Below are positions 45,495 through 54,714 of a stretch of 64,000 bases of DNA, piece after piece. Position 1 is the first letter of the stretch. The number at the start of each line of letters is the position of its first letter. This stretch comes from Lentilactobacillus kisonensis DSM 19906 = JCM 15041 (GTDB lineage: Bacteria > Bacillota > Bacilli > Lactobacillales > Lactobacillaceae), in assembly GCF_001434135.1 (NCBI RefSeq), contig NZ_AZEB01000001.1, positions 124,001 to 188,000 of the forward strand, in the 5' to 3' direction. The notes below the pieces were generated by a model that was given only the letters and a program-made list of their open reading frames with translations, was not told the DNA's origin and searched no databases. The position numbers were made by a program, and so were the translations under genes.

Positions 45495-45542
45495 TAAAGG
45501 CGCTACAAAAGGCAATAGCCATTAATAATAAAGAGGTTTAAT

Positions 45543-46178
45543 ATGAATTCTGAAATGTTCCAAGTTATCTTAATGTTAGTTCTTGCTTATCTGTTAGGGG
45601 CCATTCCAAGCGGTGTGTGGATTGGGAAGGGCTTCTTCCATATTGATATTCGCCGTCATGGATCAGGAAACATTGGGACTACTAATACCTATCGGGTGCT
45701 AGGACCAATCGCCGGCACAATTGTCATGGCAATGGATATTTCAAAGGGAGCGGTTGCAACCTTGTTACCGGTGTTCTTTGGTAATTTCACCGTCAATGCA
45801 TTAGTCTTTGGGCTGGCGGCAATTTTAGGGCATACCTACTCTATCTTTGACCACTTTAAGGGTGGTAAGGCTGTCGCAACTAGTGCTGGGATGATTTTGG
45901 CTTATCGACCAACGTTTTTCTTTATCGCTGCCGGAATTTGGATCTTAATCATCTTACTAACAAGTATGGTAAGTTTGGCAAGTATGGTTGCTTTTACAAT
46001 CACGACGATCGCAACGTTTTTTATTAACGACCTGTTCTTAAGCATCTTAGCAATTATCTTGACAGTGTTTATATTCTACCGACATCGAACCAATATTCAC
46101 CGCATTTTAAACGGTACCGAAAGCATGGTTCCCTTTGGATTGGGAAATTACCTGCGAAAGCGGCGCCCATCTAATTAA
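45543..46178 (+). CDS. plsY: Glycerol-3-phosphate acyltransferase PlsY
   Basis: A membrane enzyme that moves the acyl group from acyl-phosphate (made by PlsX, encoded at 61 kb) to glycerol-3-phosphate, the first step of phospholipid synthesis. The 211-residue protein has about five membrane segments and the three PlsY motifs: LGAIPSGVWIGKGF, RRHGSGNIGTTNTYRVLG and GHTYSIFDHFKGGKAVATSAG. AGAGG precedes the ATG. It is divergent from parE. Confidence 0.96.
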   Translation: MNSEMFQVILMLVLAYLLGAIPSGVWIGKGFFHIDIRRHGSGNIGTTNTYRVLGPIAGTIVMAMDISKGAVATLLPVFFGNFTVNALVFGLAAILGHTYSIFDHFKGGKAVATSAGMILAYRPTFFFIAAGIWILIILLTSMVSLASMVAFTITTIATFFINDLFLSILAIILTVFIFYRHRTNIHRILNGTESMVPFGLGNYLRKRRPSN

Positions 46179-46203
46179 CGTCATTTCTAAATTCAAAACC
46201 CAA

Positions 46204-46244
46204 TAAAAGCGAGCAATTCGTTAATTGAATCACTCGCTTTTATA
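46204..46244. terminator. Bidirectional terminator between plsY and the epimerase gene
   Basis: AAAAGCGAGCAATTC and the arm GAATCACTCGCTTTT form a stem with A and T runs on each side, placed between two converging genes. Confidence 0.87.
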
Positions 46245-46258
46245 ATATTTAGCCTTTC

Positions 46259-47140
46259 TTAGAAGAAACTGATTTCGTACTTGGCATCAAACTGATGACC
46301 GCTTGCCAATTTGTTAATGGCAAATTTATCTTCAAGCTTACCATTAGCGTGAACAGTATCAGCTAATCCCCACCAAGGCTCAATACAAGCGAATGGTGCC
46401 TTCTTAGGGTATGGTGACCAAATCCCCACATAAGGGGCATTGAAGACGGTGACGGCAACGCCATGGTCATTGGCAGTACTTGATAACATCACGGTCGTCT
46501 CCTGCTGATTCAGATCAAGAACAAGCGCATCACTATCAAATAACTTATGCTTTAATGGCATTGGTTTGGTAAAATCTAACGTCTGTTGATCATCTGGATT
46601 ACTGTACGGCGGTTTTAAAGGAATTCGCCGATAGTCTTTTTTGGGAGCAACCCGGACAAAAGCGTCCTTAAAGGTTCCCTGACCAGCAATTAACGGAACG
46701 TTAAACCCGGGATGGGCCCCAATCGAGAACAATAACTCATCCGTATTCGGATTAAAGACGCTCAAGCTAACTTTTAACGCGTGGCCCGTCAATTTGTAAG
46801 AAATAACCAAGCGAAATTTAAATGGATACTTCTTCAACGTTTCCGGACTATCGGTTAGTTCCAAATCTACTGATGATTCATCTTGATTTTTAACTTCAAA
46901 GAAATTGTCCCGGGCAAATCCGTGCTGAGTCATTTCGTAAGTCTGGTTGTTATATTGGTATTGGTTATCCTTTAGTCGGCCAACGATCGGGAAAAGGACT
47001 GGTGCATGACGCTTCCAGTAATTAGGATCAGCTTGCCAAATATATTCGATGTGGTCAGCATCATTTTCTTGAACACTTGTCAATTCAGCGCCAAATTCGT
47101 TAATCGTTACCGTTAGATACTGATTTTTCAATGTAATCAT
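46259..47140 (-). CDS. Aldose 1-epimerase family protein (GalM-like)
   Basis: A 293-residue beta-sandwich protein of the aldose-epimerase superfamily. It has WKRHAPVLFPIVGRLKDNQY near the N-terminus, MTQHGFARDNFF (a substrate-binding His and Arg region), FSIGAHPGFNVPL and IWSPYPKKAPFACIEPWWG with the usual catalytic glutamate. These blocks fit the YeaD/LacX-like branch more than classic GalM, so the sugar (perhaps a sugar phosphate) is uncertain. It lies 18 bases after hslU, probably at the end of the xerC-hslV-hslU transcript. Confidence 0.85.
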   Translation of the reverse strand: MITLKNQYLTVTINEFGAELTSVQENDADHIEYIWQADPNYWKRHAPVLFPIVGRLKDNQYQYNNQTYEMTQHGFARDNFFEVKNQDESSVDLELTDSPETLKKYPFKFRLVISYKLTGHALKVSLSVFNPNTDELLFSIGAHPGFNVPLIAGQGTFKDAFVRVAPKKDYRRIPLKPPYSNPDDQQTLDFTKPMPLKHKLFDSDALVLDLNQQETTVMLSSTANDHGVAVTVFNAPYVGIWSPYPKKAPFACIEPWWGLADTVHANGKLEDKFAINKLASGHQFDAKYEISFF

Positions 47141-47158
47141 GATTTGTCTCCCAATCCC

Positions 47159-48571
47159 CTACAGAATGTAACGTGACAGATCCTTATTTTGAGCCAATTT
47201 ACCGACTTTATCGTCAACGTACTTCTCGGTGATTGTAATGTCACCCATTTGCATGTCAGGGCCTTCATAAAGAATATCCTCAAGAAGCTTTTCAAGAATG
47301 GTATGCAACCGACGAGCACCAATGTTATCTGTATTATGATTAACATCGGTTGCAATTTCGGCAATTCGATTAACAGCTTCAATTGTGAACGTTACTTTGA
47401 TATTATCAGTTCCAATTAACGCAATGTATTGTTTGGTCAACGAGTTGGTGGGTTCAGTTAAAATTCTGACAAAATCATCTTTGGTCAAATCGTTCAATTC
47501 GACTCGAATGGGGAAACGGCCCTGAAGTTCTGGAATTAGATCTGAAGGCTTGCTTTCCGCAAATGCGCCAGAACCAATAAATAACATATGATCAGTATTC
47601 ACTGGGCCATACTTCGTATTAACTTGAGAACCTTCAACAATTGGTAAAATATCTCTTTGAACACCCTCACGAGAAACTTGACCGCTATTTTTGGAACTCC
47701 CGGGAGCAATCTTATCAATTTCATCGATGAAGATAATCCCAGTGTTTTCAGCTCGGGTAATCGCGTTATGGTATAGGTCTGCCTTGTTAATGAGTTCCTC
47801 TGATGCTTGGCGAGTTAAAATTGACCGAGCTTCGCTTACCGGAACAGTTCGTTTAATTGTTTTCTTTGGCATCAAACCAGAAAGCGTGTCATTTAAGTCA
47901 ATGCCCATTTGATTCAACATGGTGTTTTGACCAGAAAGTTGTTGGGTTGGATCGGCCATTTCAATTTCAACCTGATCATTTTCAAGCAAACCAGCCCGAA
48001 GCTTTTCAGCAACGGACATCCGCTTTTCCCGAACGTCATCAGTGACGTTTTCTTGATCGTCATTATTTTGAGATGGGGTTTGTCCCTGTTGCATCTGATT
48101 AAACATATTCATCAGATTTTGCATCTCGTTTTGATTTTTCTTTTTCTTTTCTGCCGGTACCAACAATTTAACTAATTTGTTATTAGCCTGCTTCTCAGCT
48201 TCAGTTCGGACCTGCTTATATTCATCTTCACGTTCAAGTTGGATCGCGTTTTCAACTAAATCACGGACCATCGATTCAACGTCACCGCCAACGTAGCCAA
48301 CCTCAGTAAATTTAGTTGCTTCTACCTTTACAAAGGGCGCGTTAACAATTTTAGCTAATCGACGAGCAATTTCGGTTTTACCAACACCTGTGGGGCCGAT
48401 CATCAGCAAGTTTTTGGGTGATATTTCATCTTGCATGTCTTTAGATAATTGCATTCGGCGATAACGATTCCGCAATGCAACGGCAACGGCTTTTTTAGCT
48501 TCGCCCTGGCCAACAATGTATTGATCTAAAACTTCAACAATTTCTTTTGGGGTTTGTGTGGTTTCTGTCAA
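47159..48571 (-). CDS. hslU: HslU (ClpY) ATPase subunit of HslVU protease
   Basis: An AAA+ unfoldase that feeds substrates to HslV. I chose the TTG at 48571 (MTETTQTPKEIVEVLDQYIV) after AGAGAGG; a longer open frame upstream overlaps hslV and lacks family similarity. The 470-residue protein has Walker A MIGPTGVGKTEIARRLA, the pore loop TEVGYVGGDVES, an extended I-domain (about 105-225), Walker B IIFIDEIDKIAPG and sensor-2 NIGARRLHTILEK. It follows hslV by 13 bases. Confidence 0.96.
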   Translation of the reverse strand: MTETTQTPKEIVEVLDQYIVGQGEAKKAVAVALRNRYRRMQLSKDMQDEISPKNLLMIGPTGVGKTEIARRLAKIVNAPFVKVEATKFTEVGYVGGDVESMVRDLVENAIQLEREDEYKQVRTEAEKQANNKLVKLLVPAEKKKKNQNEMQNLMNMFNQMQQGQTPSQNNDDQENVTDDVREKRMSVAEKLRAGLLENDQVEIEMADPTQQLSGQNTMLNQMGIDLNDTLSGLMPKKTIKRTVPVSEARSILTRQASEELINKADLYHNAITRAENTGIIFIDEIDKIAPGSSKNSGQVSREGVQRDILPIVEGSQVNTKYGPVNTDHMLFIGSGAFAESKPSDLIPELQGRFPIRVELNDLTKDDFVRILTEPTNSLTKQYIALIGTDNIKVTFTIEAVNRIAEIATDVNHNTDNIGARRLHTILEKLLEDILYEGPDMQMGDITITEKYVDDKVGKLAQNKDLSRYIL

Positions 48572-48584
48572 TTTAATTACCTCT

Positions 48585-49127
48585 CTATATTTCTTCGGAG
48601 ATGACATTCTGATTTGTGAAGATATCAATGTTACCAGCAATGTGAATGGCAGCTTCAGCAATTTCTCTCGCACTCATATCAGGGGCATGGTGTTTCATTG
48701 CCGTAGCGGCTGCAAGGGCAAAATTACCGCCTGACCCAATTGCAAGGATATCGTCATCAGGTTCAATAACCTCACCCTGGCCGGAAACGAGTAAGAGGTC
48801 GTGATCATTCATGACAATCAACAGGGCTTCAAGCTTTTGTAGTTGTTGGTCACCACGCCATTCTTGAGCTAGTTCAACTGAAGAACGCTTGAGATCACCG
48901 TCAAATTGATTAAGCTTCTTTTCAAATCGTTCTTCAAGGTTAAACGCATCGGCAACACTACCGGCGAATCCAACGACAACTTTATCGTTGTAAATGCGAC
49001 GAACCTTATGCGCGGTTCCTTTCATAATCACTTTTTCACCCATTGTCACTTGACCATCGCCAGCCATCGCTAAATGACCTTGATGGCGGACAGCGACGAT
49101 TGTAGTTGCTTCAAATTTGATTGGCAT
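48585..49127 (-). CDS. hslV: HslV (ClpQ) peptidase subunit with short N-terminal leader
   Basis: A proteasome-like N-terminal-nucleophile peptidase in the HslVU complex. The only start with a ribosome site (AAGAGG) gives MPIKFEA followed by [20 protein letters not shown]. The TT motif, where E. coli HslV has its catalytic Thr directly after Met, therefore lies at residues 8-9 behind a seven-residue leader. B. subtilis has a comparable extension but with Ser at position 2; here position 2 is Pro, so cleavage before Thr8 seems needed. Other family blocks ([28 protein letters not shown]) are intact. Confidence 0.93.
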   Translation of the reverse strand: MPIKFEATTIVAVRHQGHLAMAGDGQVTMGEKVIMKGTAHKVRRIYNDKVVVGFAGSVADAFNLEERFEKKLNQFDGDLKRSSVELAQEWRGDQQLQKLEALLIVMNDHDLLLVSGQGEVIEPDDDILAIGSGGNFALAAATAMKHHAPDMSAREIAEAAIHIAGNIDIFTNQNVISEEI

Positions 49128-49139
49128 AATATTCCTCTT

Positions 49140-50075
49140 TTATCTATTAGTTTTTAATGAATCGTTATTCCTTGGAAAATATTTCTTGTAATCATCAAGT
49201 AAATGCCGCTTCGTAACGTGCGTATAGATCTGGGTAGTTGATAAGCTGCTGTGACCTAATAATTCTTGTACGGAACGCATATCAGCGCCATTATTTAACA
49301 TTTCTGTGGCAAATGTATGCCTCAGCATATGGGGATGAATACTGGTGGTTAAACTACTTTGTTTGATAATCTCATCCATGATGTATTCAACTCCCCTAGA
49401 TGTTAGCGGCTTCCCATAATGATTAACAAATAAGTACGAATGGTTCTGATGATAGCGTTTCATCAGTGGCGTTCTTGCATGCTGTTCATAATTGATAATC
49501 GCATTTTTAGCGTAATCGCCAAAGGGAACGTATCGCTGTTTATTTCCCTTTCCGGTTACTAGCAGAATTCGGTTATCCAAATCAATATCCAGTAATTGAA
49601 TGCCGACACATTCGCTCACCCGAATTCCCGTTGCGTAAAGCAATTCAAGAACGGCACTATTTCTAGCTGCTAATTGCTTATCTGGTCCCTTCTTGGCAGC
49701 ATCAAATAATGCCCGCATTTCGTTTTGATAGAAAAATCTGGGTAAGTGTCGATTATGACTCTTGAGGTGAACATATTCAAATGGATTGACCTTTATAACC
49801 TCATTTTTTACTAAGAAGTTATAAAAGGATTTTAACGCCGACACTTTTTGAGCAACTGAACTTTTAGCGTAATGATGATCGTACAAATGTGTTAAATATG
49901 ATTCAACATCGTAAGCATCAATCTCGGTAAGCGGCTTAATATCTGTTGGGGTTGCTGCTAGAAATGCCATGAATTCCTCGATGGCAATTTGATATGCCCC
50001 AACGGTCTTGGCTGAATATCCTCGTTCACTTTTTAAATATTTCAAAAACCAGTTAACGTTTTTTTGATCAAGCAT
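49140..50075 (-). CDS. xerC: Tyrosine recombinase XerC
   Basis: With XerD it resolves chromosome dimers at dif. The 311-residue protein has an N-terminal core-binding domain (LKYLKSERGYSAKTVGAYQI) and a catalytic domain with YATGIRVSECVG (Arg), HMLRHTFATEMLNNG (His-x-x-Arg) and LGHSSLSTTQIYTHVTKRH (nucleophile Tyr). It lies 12 bases before hslV, as codV does before clpQ in B. subtilis. The topA and trmFO genes that often precede it are not here. The candidate target is the dif site at 34250. Confidence 0.92.
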   Translation of the reverse strand: MLDQKNVNWFLKYLKSERGYSAKTVGAYQIAIEEFMAFLAATPTDIKPLTEIDAYDVESYLTHLYDHHYAKSSVAQKVSALKSFYNFLVKNEVIKVNPFEYVHLKSHNRHLPRFFYQNEMRALFDAAKKGPDKQLAARNSAVLELLYATGIRVSECVGIQLLDIDLDNRILLVTGKGNKQRYVPFGDYAKNAIINYEQHARTPLMKRYHQNHSYLFVNHYGKPLTSRGVEYIMDEIIKQSSLTTSIHPHMLRHTFATEMLNNGADMRSVQELLGHSSLSTTQIYTHVTKRHLLDDYKKYFPRNNDSLKTNR

Positions 50076-50238
50076 TTAGTTTCACCTACTTACTCACTAT
50101 TTTGACATCACTAACGAATTTGTACCATGTAATCGTCATCATGCGCTAATACCATAATAGCAAATTAGACCAACTTTTGTCCGAAATTATGATAATAATT
50201 ATGGTGGTAACCAATAATTTAGGGTCGGTATCATTGGT

Positions 50239-50265
50239 AAATGCTTAAATGCATGTTAAGCATTT
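50239..50265. repeat. 27-bp palindrome upstream of xerC
   Basis: AAATGCTTAA and TTAAGCATTT flank ATGCATG in the 272-base gap between xerC and rplS. It could be an operator or part of a terminator for rplS. The rest of the gap is AT-rich and presumably holds the xerC promoter. Confidence 0.5.
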
Positions 50266-50299
50266 TAACACTTTTTATCTAAATAAGTGGCTAAAAAAC

Positions 50300-50335
50300 A
50301 AAAAAGGATTGAATCAAAGGTATCTGATTCAATCC
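50300..50335 (-). terminator. Terminator of rplS
   Basis: GGATTGAATCA and TGATTCAATCC form a perfect 11-bp stem, followed on the minus strand by TTTTTTG, twelve bases beyond the rplS stop. Confidence 0.93.
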
Positions 50336-50346
50336 AATCGTCATAA

Positions 50347-50709
50347 TTATGAACGAGTTCTAAGTGATGCCCGAATACGAGCAGCCTTACCTTGCAATGC
50401 ACGCAAGTAATAAAGCTTAGCACGACGAACGTGACCATGTCTGATGACTTCAATTTTGTCAATTCGTGGTGAATGAAGTGGGAAAATTCGTTCAACACCA
50501 ACACCATTACTTACCTTACGAACGGTATAAGTGGCTTGAATGCCTGAACCCTTGCGTTTAATAACAACGCCTTCAAACAGCTGAATTCTTTCTCTAGTAC
50601 CTTCAACAACCTTAACGTGAACTCGTAAAGAGTCACCTGCACGGAAATCAGGAATATCATCGCGTAGTTGTTCATTGTTGATTTTCTCAATCAATTGATT
50701 CTGTCGCAT
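50347..50709 (-). CDS. rplS: Ribosomal protein L19 (bL19)
   Basis: A large-subunit protein at the interface with the 30S subunit. The ATG at 50709 ([20 protein letters not shown]) follows AAAGGAAG by eight bases; a TTG two codons earlier is less likely. The 120-residue protein contains [51 protein letters not shown] and [13 protein letters not shown]. It is the last gene of the rimM-trmD-rplS group. Confidence 0.97.
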   Translation of the reverse strand: MRQNQLIEKINNEQLRDDIPDFRAGDSLRVHVKVVEGTRERIQLFEGVVIKRKGSGIQATYTVRKVSNGVGVERIFPLHSPRIDKIEVIRHGHVRRAKLYYLRALQGKAARIRASLRTRS

Positions 50710-50717
50710 AAACAAAT

Positions 50718-50792
50718 CTTCCTTTCACTAACATTCATTATCTGGTTTGACAGCGGAATGTTGTTTTGCGGCTTGCGCCAATGGCTAGTTTA
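50718..50792 (-). promoter_or_regulatory. Possible L19 leader (autoregulatory 5' UTR)
   Basis: In the 92 bases between trmD and rplS the minus strand can form GGCGCAAGCCG-type pairing and a hairpin with arms AACATTC and GAATGTT around CGCTGTCAAACCAG. L19 leaders that let the protein control its own mRNA are known in low-GC Gram-positives. I infer this from position and structure, not from a covariance match. Confidence 0.4.
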
Positions 50793-50801
50793 CCATAAAT
50801 A

Positions 50802-51599
50802 TTAGTTCTGTGTAAAGGGCTTTTTCTTGTCACCATTTGAATCGACTGCCCTTTCTTCCTCTTCAATCCTGACATCAGCGAGTAAATGTTTTTGGGTACT
50901 AGTCAGTTTTTGATGATCGATTAAATCTGGTCTCCGCCGATAAGTCCTTCGTAGTGCTTCCTTTTGATTCCAAAGAGCGATTTTTTTGTGATCACCATTC
51001 ATTAAAACCTCAGGAACTTTCATTCCCCTAAAATCCGCCGGCCGCGTATACTGAGGCTCTTCTAATAAACCAGTTGAAAACGATTCTTCTACCTTAGATT
51101 GATTATTCCCTAAAACACCTGGAATTAACCTGGTAATAGCATCAATCATAACCATCGCCGGTAGTTCGCCACCCGTTAGGACGAAGTCACCAATCGAGTA
51201 CTCATCAGTAACAATGGACCTAATTCGTTCATCGTATCCTTCATAATGACCACAAATAAAAGTGAGGTGATCATCCTGGGCAAGCGTTTCCGCCGCATGT
51301 TGGTTAAACTGTTTACCAGCAGGATCCAATAAAATAACCTTACCGGCAGCGACACCAGCATTCGCAGCCGCTGCTTTAGTCTGTTGATACGCATCAATAA
51401 TTGGTTGGGCCTGTAGGAGCATTCCCGCACCACCACCAAACGGATAATCATCAACGTGACGATGTTTATCTTGAGTAAACTCGCGAAAATTTGTGACGTT
51501 AAAATCAATGATTTCATTTTCGATTGCTTTGCCAATAATTGAATCATGCATTGGCACAGAAAACATTTCTGGAAATAAGCTTAGAACATCAATTCTCAT
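50802..51599 (-). CDS. trmD: tRNA (guanine37-N1)-methyltransferase
   Basis: Makes m1G37 next to the anticodon, needed for reading-frame accuracy. The 265-residue SPOUT-class protein has [41 protein letters not shown]-like [15 protein letters not shown] and the trefoil-knot SAM site [16 protein letters not shown]. The start lies in the rimM stop (ATGA), showing translational coupling. Confidence 0.97.
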   Translation of the reverse strand: MRIDVLSLFPEMFSVPMHDSIIGKAIENEIIDFNVTNFREFTQDKHRHVDDYPFGGGAGMLLQAQPIIDAYQQTKAAAANAGVAAGKVILLDPAGKQFNQHAAETLAQDDHLTFICGHYEGYDERIRSIVTDEYSIGDFVLTGGELPAMVMIDAITRLIPGVLGNNQSKVEESFSTGLLEEPQYTRPADFRGMKVPEVLMNGDHKKIALWNQKEALRRTYRRRPDLIDHQKLTSTQKHLLADVRIEEEERAVDSNGDKKKPFTQN

Positions 51600-52117
51600 T
51601 CGTCTAACCCCTCCGGAATATCAACCAAGATCTGACCTTTATCAAGATCAACCTCCTTGATCACAGAATCAATTCTCGGCAGTAATAAATCTTTTTGGCC
51701 TTCTCGTTGTACAACCCACACGTCATTGGCCCCAGGAGATAGAATTTCTTTCACAATGCCGATTGGATGTTTATCGAGATCAATTACGTTAAGACCAATA
51801 ATTTGATGATAATAGTACTCTCCAGGCTTTAAATCATCAGCTGACTGGGCAGTTTCATCGATCAATAGTTGAGATGGCTTCAAGAATTCAATATCGTTAA
51901 TTGTTGGGTAGCCTTCAAAATGTAATAGAATAAATCCCTTATGTTTTCTAACACTATCAATTACCAGGGAAATTAATTTGGATTTCTTATCTATTTTGGC
52001 ATAAACTGTATGACCGACTTGGAAGCGTTTATCCGGGAAGTCAGTTGTCGCAATTACCCTGACCTCTCCCTTAAGGCCTTGGGTATTCACAATTTTGCCA
52101 ATGGTATAGTAGTTCAT
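51596..52117 (-). CDS. rimM: Ribosome maturation factor RimM
   Basis: Helps assemble the 30S head around S19. The 173-residue protein has the RimM N-domain [20 protein letters not shown] at the start and a PRC-barrel C-domain ([33 protein letters not shown] and [15 protein letters not shown]). AGGAGG precedes the ATG. It overlaps trmD by four bases. Confidence 0.96.
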   Translation of the reverse strand: MNYYTIGKIVNTQGLKGEVRVIATTDFPDKRFQVGHTVYAKIDKKSKLISLVIDSVRKHKGFILLHFEGYPTINDIEFLKPSQLLIDETAQSADDLKPGEYYYHQIIGLNVIDLDKHPIGIVKEILSPGANDVWVVQREGQKDLLLPRIDSVIKEVDLDKGQILVDIPEGLDE

Positions 52118-52145
52118 AAGGAATTCCTCCTTTTAATTTATGTAT

Positions 52146-52188
52146 AAGAAAAAAGTTCCTAAACAAAACCTCCGTTTCGCTCAAGAAC
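52146..52188 (-). terminator. Terminator after khpA
   Basis: Directly after the khpA stop, the minus strand forms GTTCTTGAGCGAAAC with GTTTTGTTTAGGAAC (with G-U pairs) around GGAGG, followed by TTTTTTC. It would limit read-through from rpsP-khpA into rimM-trmD. Confidence 0.75.
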
Positions 52189-52437
52189 TCACTGTTTGCC
52201 ATCGTCAACTATTAAACGAGCTTTCTTTTGACCCTCAACCGGAACGCTATACACGATCGTTCGAACGGTTTGAATAACGTGGCCATGTTTACCAATAATT
52301 CTACCAATATCATCTTCATTTAACCGAAGATGATATTCCATAAAACGATCGGACTCATTATGAGAAATCTCAATTTGTTTAGGATAATCAACTAATGGTG
52401 AGACAATCTTTTTTATTAATTCATCAATACTAACCAT
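52189..52437 (-). CDS. khpA: KH-domain RNA-binding protein KhpA
   Basis: A small RNA-binding protein that in streptococci partners with KhpB (Jag) in control of cell elongation and division. The 82-residue protein is essentially one KH domain, with the GxxG loop in DIGRIIGKHGHVIQTVRTIV. It lies 17 bases after rpsP. The B. subtilis equivalent is YlqC in the same position; the neighbouring ylqD is missing here. Confidence 0.92.
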   Translation of the reverse strand: MVSIDELIKKIVSPLVDYPKQIEISHNESDRFMEYHLRLNEDDIGRIIGKHGHVIQTVRTIVYSVPVEGQKKARLIVDDGKQ

Positions 52438-52454
52438 GATGTCTAATCACTCAC

Positions 52455-52730
52455 TTACTTTTTTGAGTATTTAGCTTCGTGATATTTCTTCATGATACCA
52501 GCATCTGATAATAAGTTACGAACAGTATCAGATGGTTGTGCACCATTGTTTAACCAATTGAGGATTGACTCTTCTTCAAGAGTAACCTTAGCTGGTTGTG
52601 ATAATGGGCTATAAGTACCAACGTTTTCGATGAAACGACCGTCACGAGGACTACGTGAGTCGGCAACAACAATACGATAGTATGGACGTTTCTTTGAGCC
52701 CATGCGCTTTAAGCGAATCTTAACTGACAT
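52455..52730 (-). CDS. rpsP: Ribosomal protein S16 (bS16)
   Basis: A small-subunit assembly protein. The 91-residue sequence [20 protein letters not shown] continues with [20 protein letters not shown] and [21 protein letters not shown], all typical. AGGAGG lies upstream of the ATG, and a good promoter is visible in the gap after ffh. Confidence 0.98.
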   Translation of the reverse strand: MSVKIRLKRMGSKKRPYYRIVVADSRSPRDGRFIENVGTYSPLSQPAKVTLEEESILNWLNNGAQPSDTVRNLLSDAGIMKKYHEAKYSKK

Positions 52731-52764
52731 GCATTTTACCTCCTATAATCATTTAACGATTAAT

Positions 52765-52793
52765 AATATACCAGTAATTTGAAAGGTTGTAAA
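52765..52793 (-). promoter_or_regulatory. rpsP promoter
   Basis: On the minus strand TTTACA, 17 bases, then TATATT lies about 35 bases before the rpsP start. It indicates that rpsP-khpA can be transcribed independently of the ylxM-ffh genes upstream. Confidence 0.7.
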
Positions 52794-52833
52794 GGTTTTT
52801 TTCTTTACACCGTAAAAGAATGTTACCACGGGG

Positions 52834-54270
52834 TTAACGACGCTTCTTTTTCTTATTGCGGCGGCGTTTATTCTTTTTCATTTTCCGACTTAACTGCTTC
52901 ATCGCTAACTTGGATAGTTTGCTGCCGCCCATTCCACCGGCATTCATCATGTTTTCCATTCCAGACATGTTGCCCTTGGAGACTTTGTTCATCATCGTTT
53001 TCATCTGACCAAATTGTTTGATCATCCGATTAACTTCTTGAATCGGTCGGCCTGAGCCCTTAGCAATCCGCCGCCTTCTTGATGGGTTTAAAACGTTTGG
53101 ATCAGTTCTTTCCTGCTCAGTCATCGAATAGATAATGGCCTTTAAATGGTCCATATCCTTCGGATCCATATTGACGTTTTGAAGAGCCGGATTGTTAGCC
53201 ATTCCAGGAATCATTTTCATGATCTCATCCATCGGCCCCATCTTTTGGATTTGAGATAGTTGATCCAAAAAATCATTAAAATCAAACGTATTTTCTTGGA
53301 TCTTTTCCTGAAGTTCTTCAGCTTGTTTTTGATCGTACTCTTTTTGGGTCTTTTCAATAAGCGATAACATATCGCCCATTCCTAAAATTCGTGAAGCCAT
53401 TCGATCTGGGTAGAAGACATCTAAGTCACTCATCTTCTCACCTTGACCAACAAACTTGATCGGTTTGTCAGTTACTGCCCGAATTGAAAGGGCAGCCCCA
53501 CCACGAGTGTCACCATCTAGCTTAGTAAGGACCACTCCGGTAACGTCGAGGGTTTTGTTAAATCCTTCAGCAGTTGCAACGGCATTTTGACCAGTCATTG
53601 CATCAATTACCAGCAGAATTTCATCCGGATGAACCGCATCCTTGATATTCTTCAGCTCGCCCATCAACTTTTCATCAATCTGGAGCCGACCGGCGGTATC
53701 AATGATCACATAATCATTGTGATTTTCTTGTGCTTGTTGTAAACCACGTTTAGCAATTTCGACAGGATCAACGTCAGTTCCAAGCTGAAATACCGGGACG
53801 TCGATTTGCTGGCCAACCGTTTGTAATTGTTCAATGGCAGCTGGTCGGTAGACATCATCAGCGATTAACAGTGGTCGCGCATCCTGTTCATTCTTTAACT
53901 TTAATGCGAGTTTACCAACTGTTGTCGTTTTACCAGCACCTTGAAGACCAGACATCATAATAACTGTTGGGATCTTCTCGGATTTATTCAGGGGAACAGC
54001 TTGCTCCCCCATCATTTTCGTCAATTCCTCATCAACAATCTTAACGATTTGTTGTGATGGATTTAGACCTTCAAGCACCTTGGCGCCAGTTGCCCGTTGC
54101 TCAACAGTTTTGACAAATTGGCGAACCACTTGGAAGTTAACATCGGCTTCGAGAAGCGCTAACCGAATTTCACGCATCGTTTCCCGTAAATCAGCTTGGG
54201 AAACCTTGCCCTTTCCACGTAACTTCTTCATGGCATTTTGCAGCCGTTCAGTTAATCCTTCAAAAGCCAT
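52834..54270 (-). CDS. ffh: Signal recognition particle protein Ffh
   Basis: The SRP54 GTPase that, with SRP RNA, delivers nascent membrane proteins to FtsY. The 478-residue protein has an N domain (1-90), G domain with GLQGAGKTTTVGKLALKLK, DTAGRLQIDEKLMGEL, TKLDGDTRGGAALS, and a methionine-rich M domain (about 300-450) with GSGRPIQEVNRMIKQF. The C-terminus is strongly basic. It follows ylxM by 13 bases. Confidence 0.97.
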   Translation of the reverse strand: MAFEGLTERLQNAMKKLRGKGKVSQADLRETMREIRLALLEADVNFQVVRQFVKTVEQRATGAKVLEGLNPSQQIVKIVDEELTKMMGEQAVPLNKSEKIPTVIMMSGLQGAGKTTTVGKLALKLKNEQDARPLLIADDVYRPAAIEQLQTVGQQIDVPVFQLGTDVDPVEIAKRGLQQAQENHNDYVIIDTAGRLQIDEKLMGELKNIKDAVHPDEILLVIDAMTGQNAVATAEGFNKTLDVTGVVLTKLDGDTRGGAALSIRAVTDKPIKFVGQGEKMSDLDVFYPDRMASRILGMGDMLSLIEKTQKEYDQKQAEELQEKIQENTFDFNDFLDQLSQIQKMGPMDEIMKMIPGMANNPALQNVNMDPKDMDHLKAIIYSMTEQERTDPNVLNPSRRRRIAKGSGRPIQEVNRMIKQFGQMKTMMNKVSKGNMSGMENMMNAGGMGGSKLSKLAMKQLSRKMKKNKRRRNKKKKRR

Positions 54271-54283
54271 TATTTCACCACTT

Positions 54284-54625
54284 TCATTGTTCTTCCGTTG
54301 TTTCCAAGCTAGTGATTAATTTATTGAGCTTGGTATCACCTGGATAGTTCTTCTTAACGTATGTTTGGATTTTATCTAACTTATTATTTCGATCCACAAA
54401 ACTATGGTATAAATTAAGTTTATCCTCATATTGCTGCAGAATTTTTTCTGAGCGCCGAATATTATCGTAAACCGCTTGGCGACTGACGTCATATTCCTCG
54501 GCAATTTCTCCTAGTGAAAAATCGTCAGCATAGTACAATTGAATGTAATTTGCTTGTTTTCTAGTTAGGAGCGGTTCATAAAATTCAAATAAGGAATTAA
54601 TATAGTTATTCTTTTCCAGTTCCAT
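54284..54625 (-). CDS. ylxM: YlxM family helix-turn-helix protein, SRP-associated
   Basis: A 113-residue DNA-binding-like protein with a sigma-70 region 4 type [23 protein letters not shown] then [21 protein letters not shown] chose the ATG at 54625 ([20 protein letters not shown]) because AAAGGGG lies seven bases upstream. The gene always lies next to ffh in Firmicutes, and the streptococcal homologue modulates SRP function, so that role is inferred. Confidence 0.9.
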   Translation of the reverse strand: MELEKNNYINSLFEFYEPLLTRKQANYIQLYYADDFSLGEIAEEYDVSRQAVYDNIRRSEKILQQYEDKLNLYHSFVDRNNKLDKIQTYVKKNYPGDTKLNKLITSLETTEEQ

Positions 54626-54714
54626 TTTGAAACCCCTTTTATGATCCAATACGTACTCTAGATTACAGATTTTTCAACGGACCGTCAACAACAACTATCA
54701 AATAAATAATCAAC

